NCBI GenBank assembly: GCA_964473465.1 | Contig: CAYYPE010000006.1 | Coordinates: 1 to 64,000 of the forward strand | Direction: 5' to 3' | Source of the DNA: CALHRB01 sp964473465 | Lineage (GTDB): Bacteria > Bacteroidota > Ignavibacteria > Kapaibacteriales > UBA2268 | DNA length: 64,000 bases | Shown here: piece by piece, positions 19,077 through 28,082 of the stretch | Numbering within the stretch: position 1 is the stretch's first letter | Layout: each line of letters opens with the position of its first letter | The notes under the pieces: generated by a model | The model's input: the letters and a program-made list of their open reading frames with translations, nothing else | Databases searched by the model: none | What the model was told of the DNA's origin: nothing | Position numbers and translations under genes: made by a program

Positions 19077-19763
19077 TTAAGATATGTAGCTGAAAAATGT
19101 CGCCTTATTACTGAAATTTTCTAATACAAAAGTTGCCCCAAGACTTTTTAATGTATTCTTCCCATTCGAGTCAATTCCGATGAAATCAATGCCAATCTCT
19201 TTTGTTGTTTTGAAATCCCATTCACCGTCGCCAACATAAATGATTTTTTCGAACTCATCAATTTTATGTTTTAACTTTGCCTGCTCGATAGTATCTTTAA
19301 CAATTTCAATTCGATTAGAGAATTTATCGGCATGAGAGAATGGAATTCCGTTTGGAATAATATTGATTTTTCTGAGTTTTATGATAGCTGAAAGTTTCCA
19401 ACTTCCCGTGGAAATACCAACAACAAAGTCATCGCTTTTCCTTAATTCCATGAAAATTTCTTTGGCACCCGGTATTTCGGTAAATGCCTCTTTCTGGCTT
19501 TCAAAGGAAAAAATAAGTAACTGATGGAAATGCTTTTTTATCCTTTCAATTTCTTTTGTATCAGGTTCTCTGTCAAATTTTGATTTGAAAATCAGACGGG
19601 ATAATTCGATATCTGTACCGGTTGTTTTGCTTTTCAATTCATTCCAATCAGCTTCGGTTATATTCATTGAATATAAATCCTTAAATGTTCTGATTAGACA
19701 ACCATCATCTATCGAAGTAGAATTAAGCAGAGTTCCATCTATGTCAAATATTATCAATTTCAT
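19077..19763 (-). CDS. HAD-superfamily phosphatase (phosphoglycolate phosphatase-like)
   Basis: 228 residues with all HAD motifs: DIDGTLLNS with the nucleophile Asp at residue 7, GISTGSW with the motif II residue, a Lys in motif III, and YVGDGEWDFKTTKEIG in motif IV. A helical cap lies between motifs I and II. Its substrate is unknown; phosphoglycolate or sugar phosphates are typical of this subgroup. Its ATG overlaps the stop of the upstream lipoprotein gene (ATGA), which indicates coupled translation. Confidence 0.87.
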   Translation of the reverse strand: MKLIIFDIDGTLLNSTSIDDGCLIRTFKDLYSMNITEADWNELKSKTTGTDIELSRLIFKSKFDREPDTKEIERIKKHFHQLLIFSFESQKEAFTEIPGAKEIFMELRKSDDFVVGISTGSWKLSAIIKLRKINIIPNGIPFSHADKFSNRIEIVKDTIEQAKLKHKIDEFEKIIYVGDGEWDFKTTKEIGIDFIGIDSNGKNTLKSLGATFVLENFSNKATFFSYIS

Positions 19764-20350
19764 TGTATTTTTTTATAAGATGAGAGAAAGGCTCTGAAAT
19801 TTGGTAAATCATTTTCTATCGTTTTCTTTGGTCCGACTGCCTTGAAGAAATAAGGACCATTGCTCGAAGGAACAATAGCTGCAACAGTCATATAATCAGG
19901 TGTTTCGGTGAAATCCTGCGACATTGGGAAAGGTTTCTTTTTATATGTCCCTGAAATAAGAACAAACTTAATTTTTCCATCGGCAAATTCTTCTGTTTTG
20001 AAATCATCGGTTTTAGTAAATTCGGCTTTCCATCTTTCAATATTTGCATCAGCCATTTCCGGTCGGTCACCAAAATAAAATCCGAGAATTTTAATATTTT
20101 CATCTTCCTTCAGGGCATACTGAACGATTCTCATTTCTGAAGATGGCTCTTCGTTTATCCAGTTTGGAGGCAGACTCATCTGAAAATCGGCAATTTTTAG
20201 CACTGTATCATTTTGAAGAACAACCTGTCCAAGAATTTCACTTTCAATTTTTTTTGTGGCTTCAGCTTTTTTTTGGACATCCTCTTCGGAATTTTTATTA
20301 CAGGAAATAATTAAAATTGCAAACAATAGAATATAGTATAATTTTTTCAT
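19760..20350 (-). CDS. Putative lipoprotein of unknown function
   Basis: About 196 residues. A short signal ends in the lipobox-like IISC (Cys about residue 17), so the protein is probably lipid-anchored. The rest is beta-rich with no family I recognise: MSLPPNWINEEPS resembles the opening of secreted domains that read as 'protein of interest with PsbP-like or DUF1795-like fold', but I cannot confirm this. The ATG at 20350 is chosen over an upstream in-frame start at 20425, which would destroy the signal peptide and overlap the WYL gene. It is coupled to the HAD gene. Confidence 0.75.
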   Translation of the reverse strand: MKKLYYILLFAILIISCNKNSEEDVQKKAEATKKIESEILGQVVLQNDTVLKIADFQMSLPPNWINEEPSSEMRIVQYALKEDENIKILGFYFGDRPEMADANIERWKAEFTKTDDFKTEEFADGKIKFVLISGTYKKKPFPMSQDFTETPDYMTVAAIVPSSNGPYFFKAVGPKKTIENDLPNFRAFLSSYKKIQ

Positions 20351-20417
20351 AGCTAAATTTTCAAAATAAACAAAACTGTATTTACGAAGTGAAACTAAAA
20401 ATATTGATAGTCTCAGC

Positions 20418-21392
20418 TTATTCATAATTTTTAAGTGTATTAGTCAATTTAAGATTTATCTCCTTAATTAGTTCAACAGGTTTTATGACTGTCATTACTT
20501 CCCCCCAGCTTAATATCCACGAAATAAAATCTTTTGCAAGGGGTACCCTAAGCTTCAATAATAAATCACCATTATTATCATAAGAAAACTGCTGAGATTG
20601 GTGCCAGAACCTATTGACAAAATAATGTGCGTAATCAGACTGAATTCTTATCAAAACATTTTCGGGTCTTCCAAAGAAAACGCCGAAACGATTGACTGAC
20701 CATGAATTAAAATCAAAATCAGGGATTTTTCCGAATTCTCCTTTGGCTTCTTTAATTTCTTCTATCATTTGTAATGCTAACGCAATATGAGAATCATGAT
20801 GAGGCACGTAAGCAATAGTATAAATTGAACCAGCATAAGCAAATAGTTTTACCAATGAGCAAACAAATGTGTTTATGATACCTTTGTTTGAAGTGTTGTA
20901 ACTAACTTCAACCCATTTTTTCTTCGAAATCGCATCAATCACACGCCTGAGAATAGCATCAAGATGAAAATAATTATAGTTCCCGATATTTTTATCCCAA
21001 AACAAACTTTCCAGCGAAAAAACATCGGCAGGTGCTATTCGTTCAAGCAAAGATTTCAGGCTTATCAACTCCTCCTCAATCATTGTCCCTTCGAATGTTT
21101 TCAAATGTGCCTTCAAAACATAGAAGGACAATAACTGGCTTGCAGAAACATTGAATGGCATAGCATGAGAGCGATAATCCCGTGAGAGATAATAATAAAT
21201 TTCCCTTCCCTTCCGTTCGCTTTCTAATCCCGGTTCCATTTCCTGAAGAACTAACAAATCTCTTTGAATGGTTCTTAGGGAGACCTGCCCAAATTCTTCC
21301 GGGATCATTTTGAATAAATCTTTTGAAGAATATTTTCTTCCGGAGTAGAATTTTTTAAGAAAAAATACTATTCGTTGACATTGATCTGCCAT
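20418..21392 (-). CDS. WYL-domain transcriptional regulator
   Basis: 324 residues. An N-terminal helix-turn-helix of the DeoR/HTH_11 kind (GQVSLRTIQRDLLVLQEM as recognition region) is followed by a WYL domain with KKWVEVSYNTSNKG and LFAYAGSIYTIAYVP, then a C-terminal WCX-like extension ending in SWGEVMTVIKP. WYL regulators sense nucleotides, nucleic acids or other ligands and often control stress or defence genes. It is divergent from the ARPP-1-like gene, with 91 bases between the two starts, so it may control that gene. Confidence 0.88.
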   Translation of the reverse strand: MADQCQRIVFFLKKFYSGRKYSSKDLFKMIPEEFGQVSLRTIQRDLLVLQEMEPGLESERKGREIYYYLSRDYRSHAMPFNVSASQLLSFYVLKAHLKTFEGTMIEEELISLKSLLERIAPADVFSLESLFWDKNIGNYNYFHLDAILRRVIDAISKKKWVEVSYNTSNKGIINTFVCSLVKLFAYAGSIYTIAYVPHHDSHIALALQMIEEIKEAKGEFGKIPDFDFNSWSVNRFGVFFGRPENVLIRIQSDYAHYFVNRFWHQSQQFSYDNNGDLLLKLRVPLAKDFISWILSWGEVMTVIKPVELIKEINLKLTNTLKNYE

Positions 21393-21483
21393 AAATTTTT
21401 TTAAAGTATTTTGAACACGACAATTATTGACGCACTAATATAATAATTTTGTTTGAATTAGAAACATATTTGGAGAAAAAAAT

Positions 21484-22416
21484 ATGAATGAAACATTAAT
21501 TAATTTCTTGAATAGTCTAAAATTTGGAGCTGTTCAGACAAGTGAAAATTTATCTGTTGTACCTATATTTAAAAGTAATGGAAAGACGTTAAAATTCATT
21601 TCTCTTGATTCAGCCATAAAAAAAGGATACGTTGAAATCAAGGAGGTTAGTTCATCGGGTTCAGTCCCGGATTTGCTCTTAATTAACAATTCGGACTACT
21701 TTGTTTTTATTTTGCATGGAGAGGAATTGCTTGGTGCAAAGCAAAACCGAATCGTTAATACTTCAATGCTAATAAACAAATATACAAAAGTCAATATACC
21801 AGTTAGTTGCGTCGAACGTGGAAGGTGGAATTATGTTTCCAAAAATTTTATTACATCAGATTATATTGTGCCTGCTGAGTTAAGAAAAAGAACTATGTTT
21901 GCAGCCAAAGAGTCATTAAAAAGAAATCTTGGTTATCGTGCAGACCAGAGCGAAGTCTGGGAGCATATTGATGAGTTAAGCCATAAAACAAAGGTAGTTT
22001 CGAGAACTTCTGCTTTGCATGATGTTGAAAAAACATTTGAACAAAAATATGATGAGCTTATTAATGATTTTAAACTTTTACCAGAACAAAAAGGGATTGT
22101 TGCATTCATAAATGGTAAAATTCAGGGCATTGAATTCATATCAAGAAAATCTGTTTTCCGTAAATATTACAAGAAGATTTTGAAAAGTTTTGCCTTCAAT
22201 GCTATTATTGGCGATGAAAAAATATTAAATGTCCATCCTGAATATTGTTTGTCTCAGATTCAGGAAGAGATGAATTATGTGAAAACTAAACATTGGAAAA
22301 GTTTTAAATCAATCGGTTTGGGTTTTGATTATCGTAATGACAACGATAAATCTGCTGGAAGTATTTTAGAAGTTAATAATGAAGTGATTTGTTTTAATTG
22401 TTACTTCGAGAATTAA
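21484..22416 (+). CDS. ARPP-1-like (DUF6569-type) protein
   Basis: 310 residues with no signal peptide. The N-terminal half shows LLINNSDYFVFILHGEEL-type segments, a GAKQNRIVNTSMLI core and a CVERGRWNY motif, which I recognise as the ARPP-1 domain (Arg and rhodanese-phosphatase-superfamily-associated protein). The biochemical function of that domain is not known to me. The last 90 residues form a less conserved region. A GGAGAA precedes the ATG. It is divergent from the WYL regulator and followed by the six-palindrome array. Confidence 0.72.
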   Translation: MNETLINFLNSLKFGAVQTSENLSVVPIFKSNGKTLKFISLDSAIKKGYVEIKEVSSSGSVPDLLLINNSDYFVFILHGEELLGAKQNRIVNTSMLINKYTKVNIPVSCVERGRWNYVSKNFITSDYIVPAELRKRTMFAAKESLKRNLGYRADQSEVWEHIDELSHKTKVVSRTSALHDVEKTFEQKYDELINDFKLLPEQKGIVAFINGKIQGIEFISRKSVFRKYYKKILKSFAFNAIIGDEKILNVHPEYCLSQIQEEMNYVKTKHWKSFKSIGLGFDYRNDNDKSAGSILEVNNEVICFNCYFEN

Positions 22417-22820
22417 TTTTTTTTACTATAATTTAATAGCTACGCGATAAGAATTTTTCAGTTTTATCTTATTACCATTATTTAATCACTACGTGATAAT
22501 AATCGTTCTGAGGAGAAGGATTTACCATAATTTAATCACTACGTGATTATGATTTGTTTAATCAGAAAATATATCACGTAGTGATTTTATTATAGTAATA
22601 AAGAGAAAAAAAGATAAAAAATCACGCAGTGATTTTATATTGGTAGTGGAAATCAGGAAAATCTTTTTTTATCAAGTAGTTATTATTTTTTCTTTACTGC
22701 AGAATTTCAGAGCTTCCTCAAAAAATCTTTTTGAAAAAATAAACAAATTTTAAATATTAACGTATTAACTAAAAATTAATATGAAATTTTTAGTTTACAT
22801 TTTTTGATTTGAACTAAAAT
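22417..22820. other. 404-bp intergenic region with a palindrome array
   Basis: No gene is visible. The first two thirds are occupied by the six-site palindrome array described separately. The remaining 130 bases up to the GT-B gene are AT-rich and probably hold the promoter of the sugar operon, though I see no clear match to a -33/-7 pair. No tRNA-like or terminator-like structure other than the array was found. Confidence 0.7.
22436..22683. repeat. Symmetric array of six 13-bp palindromes in about 50-bp units
   Basis: The core ATCACTACGTGAT occurs exactly at 22485-22497 and 22535-22547 and degenerately at 22436-22448. In the opposite orientation, ATCACGTAGTGAT is at 22573-22585, with variants at 22621-22633 and 22671-22683. 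Centres lie 49, 50, 38, 48 and 50 bases apart, and all three mirror pairs share one midpoint near 22560. Each core is preceded, in its own orientation, by a TTACCATAATTTA-like flank. The array is a set of three tandem units facing three inverted ones. It could be a protein-binding array, a REP-like element or a cruciform-forming sequence. Confidence 0.85.
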
Positions 22821-23933
22821 ATGAAAAGTAAAAATTTGATAAATAGTTTTGGTAATGTGATAAGCAATAAAAAAATATTGCTTATATGTGGCTCTTTGAA
22901 CCAAACAACAATGATGTACAAAATAGCTCAGGAATTGCCCGAATATGATTGTTATTTTACTCCATATTACGGCGATGGAATTATTGATATATTTGCAAGA
23001 ACCGGTATGCTCGATTGGACATTAGTTGGTCCGGGGGGCAAATTTCAGCAAACCACATTAAATTTTTTGCGTGAACACAATCTGCAAATTGATTATTATG
23101 GATTGTCTCATGATTATGAATTAGTTATTACTTGCAGTGATATTATTATTCCCAAAAATATCAGGAATAAGAAAATTATTCTTGTTCAGGAGGGAATGAC
23201 TGATCCGAAAAAAATCGGTTTTTACCTTGTAAAATGGTTAAATCTTCCTCTTTATGTTGCCGGGGATACTTCCGTTTTTGGTCTTTCTGATGCATTCGAT
23301 TATCTTTGCGTCGCTTCCGAAGGCTATAAAGAGTTATTTATAAAAAATGGAGTTGACCCAAGCAAAGTCAAAGTAACCGGCATTCCAAATTTTGATAATT
23401 GCGAACAATACAAGCATAATGATTTTCCCCATAAAAATTTTGTGCTTGTTGCTACTTCAGACACCCGAGAAACTCTCAGATATGAAAACCGAAAGAAATT
23501 CATTCAAAAAGCTGTTGAAATAGCCAATGGCCGTCAATTGATTTTCAAGCTTCATCCAAATGAGATTGTTTCGAGAGCTGTCAAGGAAATAAACAAATAT
23601 GCTCCGGGGTCAATTATTTACACAAGTGGAAATATTCACGAAATGATTGCCAACTGCGACGTCCTGATAACAAAATATTCTACAGTCGTTTATACAGGAA
23701 TAGCCCTTGGCAAAGAGGTCTATTCTGATTTCCCATTAGAACAATTGAAGAGACTGGCACCAATTCAAAACAACGGCACCTCTGCTAAAAATATTGCTGA
23801 CTTAGCAAGAACGCACATAAATGACAGTTCATTCAAAAAACCAAAACAATTCAGAGCTATCAGGTCGTTCACTCCTGTCAGAGCTAAAGTTTCAAGTCTA
23901 AGAACAAAATTAAGGAATAATTTTTCAAATTAA
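22821..23933 (+). CDS. GT-B-fold glycosyltransferase or epimerase-like protein
   Basis: 370 residues of two Rossmann-like halves. The N-half opens with KKILLICGSLNQTTMMYKIAQELP. The C-half has the nucleotide-sugar site pattern FKLHPNE, then IHEMIANCDVLITKYSTVVYTGIALGKEV, as seen in CDP-glycerol/polysaccharide transferases, LpxB-like enzymes and UDP-GlcNAc 2-epimerase-like proteins. It could transfer the sugar made by the downstream genes, or be a hydrolysing 2-epimerase-like step of the pathway. The stop codon overlaps the ATG of the next gene by one base (TAATG). It is the first gene of the six-gene operon. Confidence 0.65.
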   Translation: MKSKNLINSFGNVISNKKILLICGSLNQTTMMYKIAQELPEYDCYFTPYYGDGIIDIFARTGMLDWTLVGPGGKFQQTTLNFLREHNLQIDYYGLSHDYELVITCSDIIIPKNIRNKKIILVQEGMTDPKKIGFYLVKWLNLPLYVAGDTSVFGLSDAFDYLCVASEGYKELFIKNGVDPSKVKVTGIPNFDNCEQYKHNDFPHKNFVLVATSDTRETLRYENRKKFIQKAVEIANGRQLIFKLHPNEIVSRAVKEINKYAPGSIIYTSGNIHEMIANCDVLITKYSTVVYTGIALGKEVYSDFPLEQLKRLAPIQNNGTSAKNIADLARTHINDSSFKKPKQFRAIRSFTPVRAKVSSLRTKLRNNFSN

Positions 23934-24760
23934 TGAGCGGAGTATCAATAACAGCATTACCAAAAATTGTAGTTGTTGTTCAGGCACGTTCTGGCTCAAC
24001 AAGACTTCCGGGAAAAATTCTTAAACACATTTGCGGTAAACCTGTTTTAATCTTGCAATTAGAACGAATACTTGCTGCCAGAACTTCTTTCCAGCTTGTT
24101 GTTGCTACAACAACCGATAGCATTGATGACCCTATTGAAGAAATTTGTAAAGAAAACAAAATTCTATGCTATCGAGGTCACCCCACTGATTTGCTCGACA
24201 GGCATTATAACGCAGCTCTTCAATTGGGTGCTGAGGCTGTTGTTAAAATTCCTTCGGACTGTCCTTTAATTGACCCGGCTGTAATTGATAAGGTATTGAA
24301 TTTCTATCTCGAAAATCAGGATAAATATGATTTTGTGAGTAATCTTCATCCAGCAACTTATCCCGACGGAAATGATGTTGAAATCATACCTTTTAAAATT
24401 CTTGAAATAGCTTTCAAGGAAGCCCAAAAAGATTTTGAACGGGAACATACAACTCCTTTTATCTGGGATCAGCCCGAAAGATTTAGAATTGGAAACGTTG
24501 TTATGGAAAATGGTCAGGATTTATCTATGACCCATCGTTTCACAATTGACTATATTGAAGATTACGAATTTATCAAAGCTGTTTATGATGAATTATATGA
24601 AAAAAACAAGTTGTTCTCGTTGAAAGATATTCTTGATTTATTGGAAAGAAGACCTGATATAATAAATATTAATAAAAAATATTGCGGGGTTAATTGGTAT
24701 AGAAAAAATATTAATGAATTGAAAACGATAAATTTGAGTCAAACAAAAATTATTGATTAA
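23933..24760 (+). CDS. SpsF/CMP-sugar-type cytidylyltransferase
   Basis: 275 residues. It has the nucleotidyltransferase entry motif VVVQARSGSTRLPGKIL and the SpsF-like segments VVATTTDSIDDPIEEIC, RGHPTDLLDRHYNA and VKIPSDCPLIDP. SpsF-family proteins resemble CMP-KDO and CMP-sialic acid synthetases and occur in polysaccharide gene clusters. With a NeuB-like synthase in the same operon, the likely role is activation of the product as a CMP-sugar. That role is inference, because the SpsF group is not well characterised biochemically. Confidence 0.8.
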   Translation: MSGVSITALPKIVVVVQARSGSTRLPGKILKHICGKPVLILQLERILAARTSFQLVVATTTDSIDDPIEEICKENKILCYRGHPTDLLDRHYNAALQLGAEAVVKIPSDCPLIDPAVIDKVLNFYLENQDKYDFVSNLHPATYPDGNDVEIIPFKILEIAFKEAQKDFEREHTTPFIWDQPERFRIGNVVMENGQDLSMTHRFTIDYIEDYEFIKAVYDELYEKNKLFSLKDILDLLERRPDIININKKYCGVNWYRKNINELKTINLSQTKIID

Positions 24761-24769
24761 TGGAGTTTT

Positions 24770-26728
24770 ATGAGATTAAAATTAATTGAAAAAAAAGAAT
24801 TCGATAGGATACGAGGCAGAATCAAAGAAAATTATTCTATGCTAATGCTTTATGCTGATATGTGCAGGTATAATACTCTTGTGTCAGTCAAGAAAGCAGG
24901 CTCGGGACATTTAGGAACAAGCTTTAGTGCAATGGACATCGTAACTTATCTTTATCTTACAGAACTAAATGTATTGGCTGTAGGAATCAATTCACCAGAC
25001 AGAGATATTTATTTTTCTTCGAAGGGTCATGATGTTCCCGGGCTTTATTCATTCTTTTATTCTGTTGGAATTCTGAGTGAAGAGCAAATACTTAAATTAA
25101 GACGATTAGGTGGTCTTGATGGTCATCCTGATGTAAGTATTCCGGGTATTGAAGCGAATACCGGCTCGCTTGGAATGGGTATTTCAAAAGGCAGAGGTAT
25201 GGCTATAGCAAAAAAATACCTCGGTCAAAAAGGAAGAATCTTTGTTCTGACTGGTGACGGAGAATTTCAGGAAGGACAAATTTATGAGTCATTACAGGCA
25301 ACAGCTCATCAGAGGGTTCCTAATATAACTGTAATAATTGACAGAAATAAATTCCAGACAGATATGCTTGTTAATGATGTTAATAATATTGATGATTTAG
25401 TCACAAAAGTCTCTGCTTTTGGTTGGTTTGTTACTTATTGTAATGGTCATGACTATAAAGATTTGGAACGCACTTTCAATATGATTAAGGAAGTTAACGA
25501 TAAACCTAAATTCATCATTGCTGATACCATCAAGGGAAAAGGGGTTTCCATCTTTGAAAATTATGAGCGTGATGATACTGGAAGGGTTCTTTATCGCTGG
25601 CACTCCGGTGCCCCTTCCGATGAGCATTATTCGATAGCGGAACTGGAACTGAGAAATAAGATAAATGCTTTAGCCAAGGAATTAGGACTCGAAGAGATTA
25701 ATTTCAAAGAATTACCAGAAGAAACGAAAATTTCGAGCAATGTCTCTCAGGAATTTGTCAAGAATGCCTTTGGGGAAGCTCTTTGTGAAATTGCTGAAAA
25801 GAGAAAAGATTTGATTGTTATTGATGGTGATTTATCTGCTGACTGCGGTTTAAGAAAATTCGAATATAAATACCCCGATAGGTTTATTGAAAACGGAATT
25901 GCCGAGCAGGATATGACTTCTCTCGCCGGAGGATTGGCAAGACTGGGACTTTTACCCGTTGTCAGCTCATTTTCAAGTTTTCTTACTTCCAGAGCTAATG
26001 AGCAAATTTATAACAATGCTTGCGAGAAGACTAAGATAATTTATGCCTGTCATTTTGCGGGAATCCTCCCCGCAGGTCCCGGAAAATCCCATCAAAGCGT
26101 CAGGGATATATCCTTATTGGGTGCAATTCCAAATATGATAATTGTTGAACCCTGCAATTCTATTGAAACCAAACAGGTGATTGATTATTGTGTGAATGTT
26201 GCAGATGTAAACTGTGCCATTCGCTTAATTATTGGACCTTCACCAAGAATCATAGCTCTTCCAGATGATTACTATCTTGAATTTGGAAAAGGAACTGTGC
26301 TCAAAGATGGTTCAGATGCAATCATCTTTGCTTATGGTCCGGTTATGCTTCATGAAGCCCTTCTTGCTGCTGAAATTCTCGAATCCAAAGGTTTTTCCCT
26401 CAAGGTTGTCAATATGCCTTGGTTAAACAGAATTGATATTGACTGGCTTGAATCAGTAACCAATAATCATACAAAGATTTTTGTTCTTGAAGATCATTCG
26501 AACTTTGGAGGGTTGGGTAATATGATTTTGTATAATCTCACAAAAATTAAGCAACAGGATTCTTTCAGTTTTGAAAGATTTGGTTTGGATGAGTATCCTG
26601 TTTGCGGGACTCCACCCGAAGTTCTTGGCTATCATAAACTCGATGGCAAATCACTTGCTGAGAAAATAACTGGCGAAAAATACGATTTTGAAATAACTAA
26701 TAGATTTACTATTGATGCACCACAATAA
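24770..26728 (+). CDS. Transketolase-family enzyme, full length
   Basis: 652 residues. The N-terminal thiamine-diphosphate domain carries GSGHLGTSFSAMD and the ThDP-binding motif GDGEFQEGQ...DRN. The central pyrimidine-binding domain has ENGIAEQDMTSLAGGLARLG, and the C-terminal transketolase domain follows after residue 480. Both halves are on one chain. Its place between a cytidylyltransferase and an aminotransferase suggests it joins or removes a two-carbon ketol unit on the way to an unusual sugar, instead of serving the pentose phosphate pathway. It starts nine bases after the previous gene. Confidence 0.88.
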   Translation: MRLKLIEKKEFDRIRGRIKENYSMLMLYADMCRYNTLVSVKKAGSGHLGTSFSAMDIVTYLYLTELNVLAVGINSPDRDIYFSSKGHDVPGLYSFFYSVGILSEEQILKLRRLGGLDGHPDVSIPGIEANTGSLGMGISKGRGMAIAKKYLGQKGRIFVLTGDGEFQEGQIYESLQATAHQRVPNITVIIDRNKFQTDMLVNDVNNIDDLVTKVSAFGWFVTYCNGHDYKDLERTFNMIKEVNDKPKFIIADTIKGKGVSIFENYERDDTGRVLYRWHSGAPSDEHYSIAELELRNKINALAKELGLEEINFKELPEETKISSNVSQEFVKNAFGEALCEIAEKRKDLIVIDGDLSADCGLRKFEYKYPDRFIENGIAEQDMTSLAGGLARLGLLPVVSSFSSFLTSRANEQIYNNACEKTKIIYACHFAGILPAGPGKSHQSVRDISLLGAIPNMIIVEPCNSIETKQVIDYCVNVADVNCAIRLIIGPSPRIIALPDDYYLEFGKGTVLKDGSDAIIFAYGPVMLHEALLAAEILESKGFSLKVVNMPWLNRIDIDWLESVTNNHTKIFVLEDHSNFGGLGNMILYNLTKIKQQDSFSFERFGLDEYPVCGTPPEVLGYHKLDGKSLAEKITGEKYDFEITNRFTIDAPQ

Positions 26729-26740
26729 AGGACTCAAATA

Positions 26741-28078
26741 ATGGCTAATACAGTTGCTTTTAATGAAAATTATCCAATAATATCCGAATCTGAAAGATAT
26801 TATGAAAGGGCTTTGGGATTAATTCCCTGCGTTACTCAAACTCTGGCAAAAGGTCCCGGTCAGCATACAAAAGGTGTTGCCCCGATATACCTGAAAAAAG
26901 GAAAGGGTTGTCATGTATGGGATGTTGACGGGAACGAATATATTGACTATACAATGGGCGTTGGTCCTTTATCTCTTGGATATTGCTATGAAAAAGTTGA
27001 TAAAGCTATAACAGATCAACTCCAAGACGGCATCACCTTTTCTCTTATGCATCCTCTTGAAGTTGAAGTTGCTGAATTGATAAAATCAATAATACCAAAT
27101 GCTGAATCGGTTAGGTTCAGCAAGACCGGTTGCGATGTAACATCCGCTGCAGTGAGATTAGCCCGGGCTTACACCGGAAAGAATACAATTCTATGCTGCG
27201 GCTACCATGGCTGGCATGACTGGTATATTGGTGTTACCGATAGAGACAAAGGAATCCCTCAGGCAACAAAAGATTTGACTTATACTTTTAATTATAATGA
27301 TTTAAATAGTGTAATTAGTGCTATTGACGATGATACAGCTGCTATTATACTGGAACCAGTTGTCTTTGAAGAGCCAAAAGATAATTTCCTTCATAAACTC
27401 AGAGATATTTGCTCTGAAAAAGGAATTATTCTAATTTTTGACGAAATGTGGACAGGCTTCAGAATGGCAGCTGGAGGCGCTCAGGAATATTTTGGCATAA
27501 AAGCAGATCTGGCAACTTATTCCAAAGCTCTTGCAAATGGTATGCCTATCTCTGTGCTTACCGGCAGAAAAGACATAATGAATTTACTCGAGCAAGATGT
27601 ATTCTTTTTTACTACTTTCGGAGGGGAAGCTTTATCGCTTGCCGCTACCAAAGCTACAATAACGGAAATCATCGAAAAGAATGTACCACAATATCTGGAT
27701 AGACAGGGGAAAAAATTAAAAGATGGCTATAATCAGATTGCCCAGTCTCTAAATATGCCTTACACAAAAGCCGGAGGTTATAATTTCAGATCAATTATCA
27801 CATTTGACTCATCCGCAGGAAATCCACTTGAAATGAAAACACTTGTTCAGCAGGAAATGATAAAAAATGGTATTCTTTGGAGTGGTTTTCATAACATGTC
27901 ATTTTCTCACAGTGATGAAGATATTTCATACACCCTCGAAGTCTATAAAAATAAAGTTTTACCAATCCTGAAGCAAGCTGTTGAGGAAGGAAATATCAGT
28001 AAATATCTAAAGGGCAAAACACTCGAACCTGTTTTCAGAAGAGTTGGAAATTTTAACCTTAAACCCAAAAAATCATAA
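26741..28078 (+). CDS. Class III PLP-dependent aminotransferase (GSA-aminomutase-like)
   Basis: 445 residues with the class III fold: VWDVDGNEYIDYTMGVGPLSLGY near the N-terminus, SKTGCDVTSAAVRLARAYTG, the GYHGWHDW motif, IIFDE-like ILIFDEMWTGFR for the cofactor Asp, and the PLP lysine in TYSKALANGMP. It resembles glutamate-1-semialdehyde aminomutase, but its operon contains no tetrapyrrole genes, so it probably aminates a sugar intermediate. It starts 12 bases after the transketolase gene. The donor and acceptor cannot be deduced from sequence. Confidence 0.88.
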   Translation: MANTVAFNENYPIISESERYYERALGLIPCVTQTLAKGPGQHTKGVAPIYLKKGKGCHVWDVDGNEYIDYTMGVGPLSLGYCYEKVDKAITDQLQDGITFSLMHPLEVEVAELIKSIIPNAESVRFSKTGCDVTSAAVRLARAYTGKNTILCCGYHGWHDWYIGVTDRDKGIPQATKDLTYTFNYNDLNSVISAIDDDTAAIILEPVVFEEPKDNFLHKLRDICSEKGIILIFDEMWTGFRMAAGGAQEYFGIKADLATYSKALANGMPISVLTGRKDIMNLLEQDVFFFTTFGGEALSLAATKATITEIIEKNVPQYLDRQGKKLKDGYNQIAQSLNMPYTKAGGYNFRSIITFDSSAGNPLEMKTLVQQEMIKNGILWSGFHNMSFSHSDEDISYTLEVYKNKVLPILKQAVEEGNISKYLKGKTLEPVFRRVGNFNLKPKKS

Positions 28079-28082
28079 AATT

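Noticed and set aside
22436..22683. Possible CRISPR array (regular repeats about 50 bp apart)
   Set aside because: The repeats are short, degenerate and change orientation at the midpoint, the intervening sequences resemble each other, and no cas genes are present.
26741..28078. Assignment as hemL (glutamate-1-semialdehyde aminomutase)
   Set aside because: The class III fold fits, but the gene sits in a sugar operon with no tetrapyrrole genes around it, so a sugar aminotransferase is more likely.
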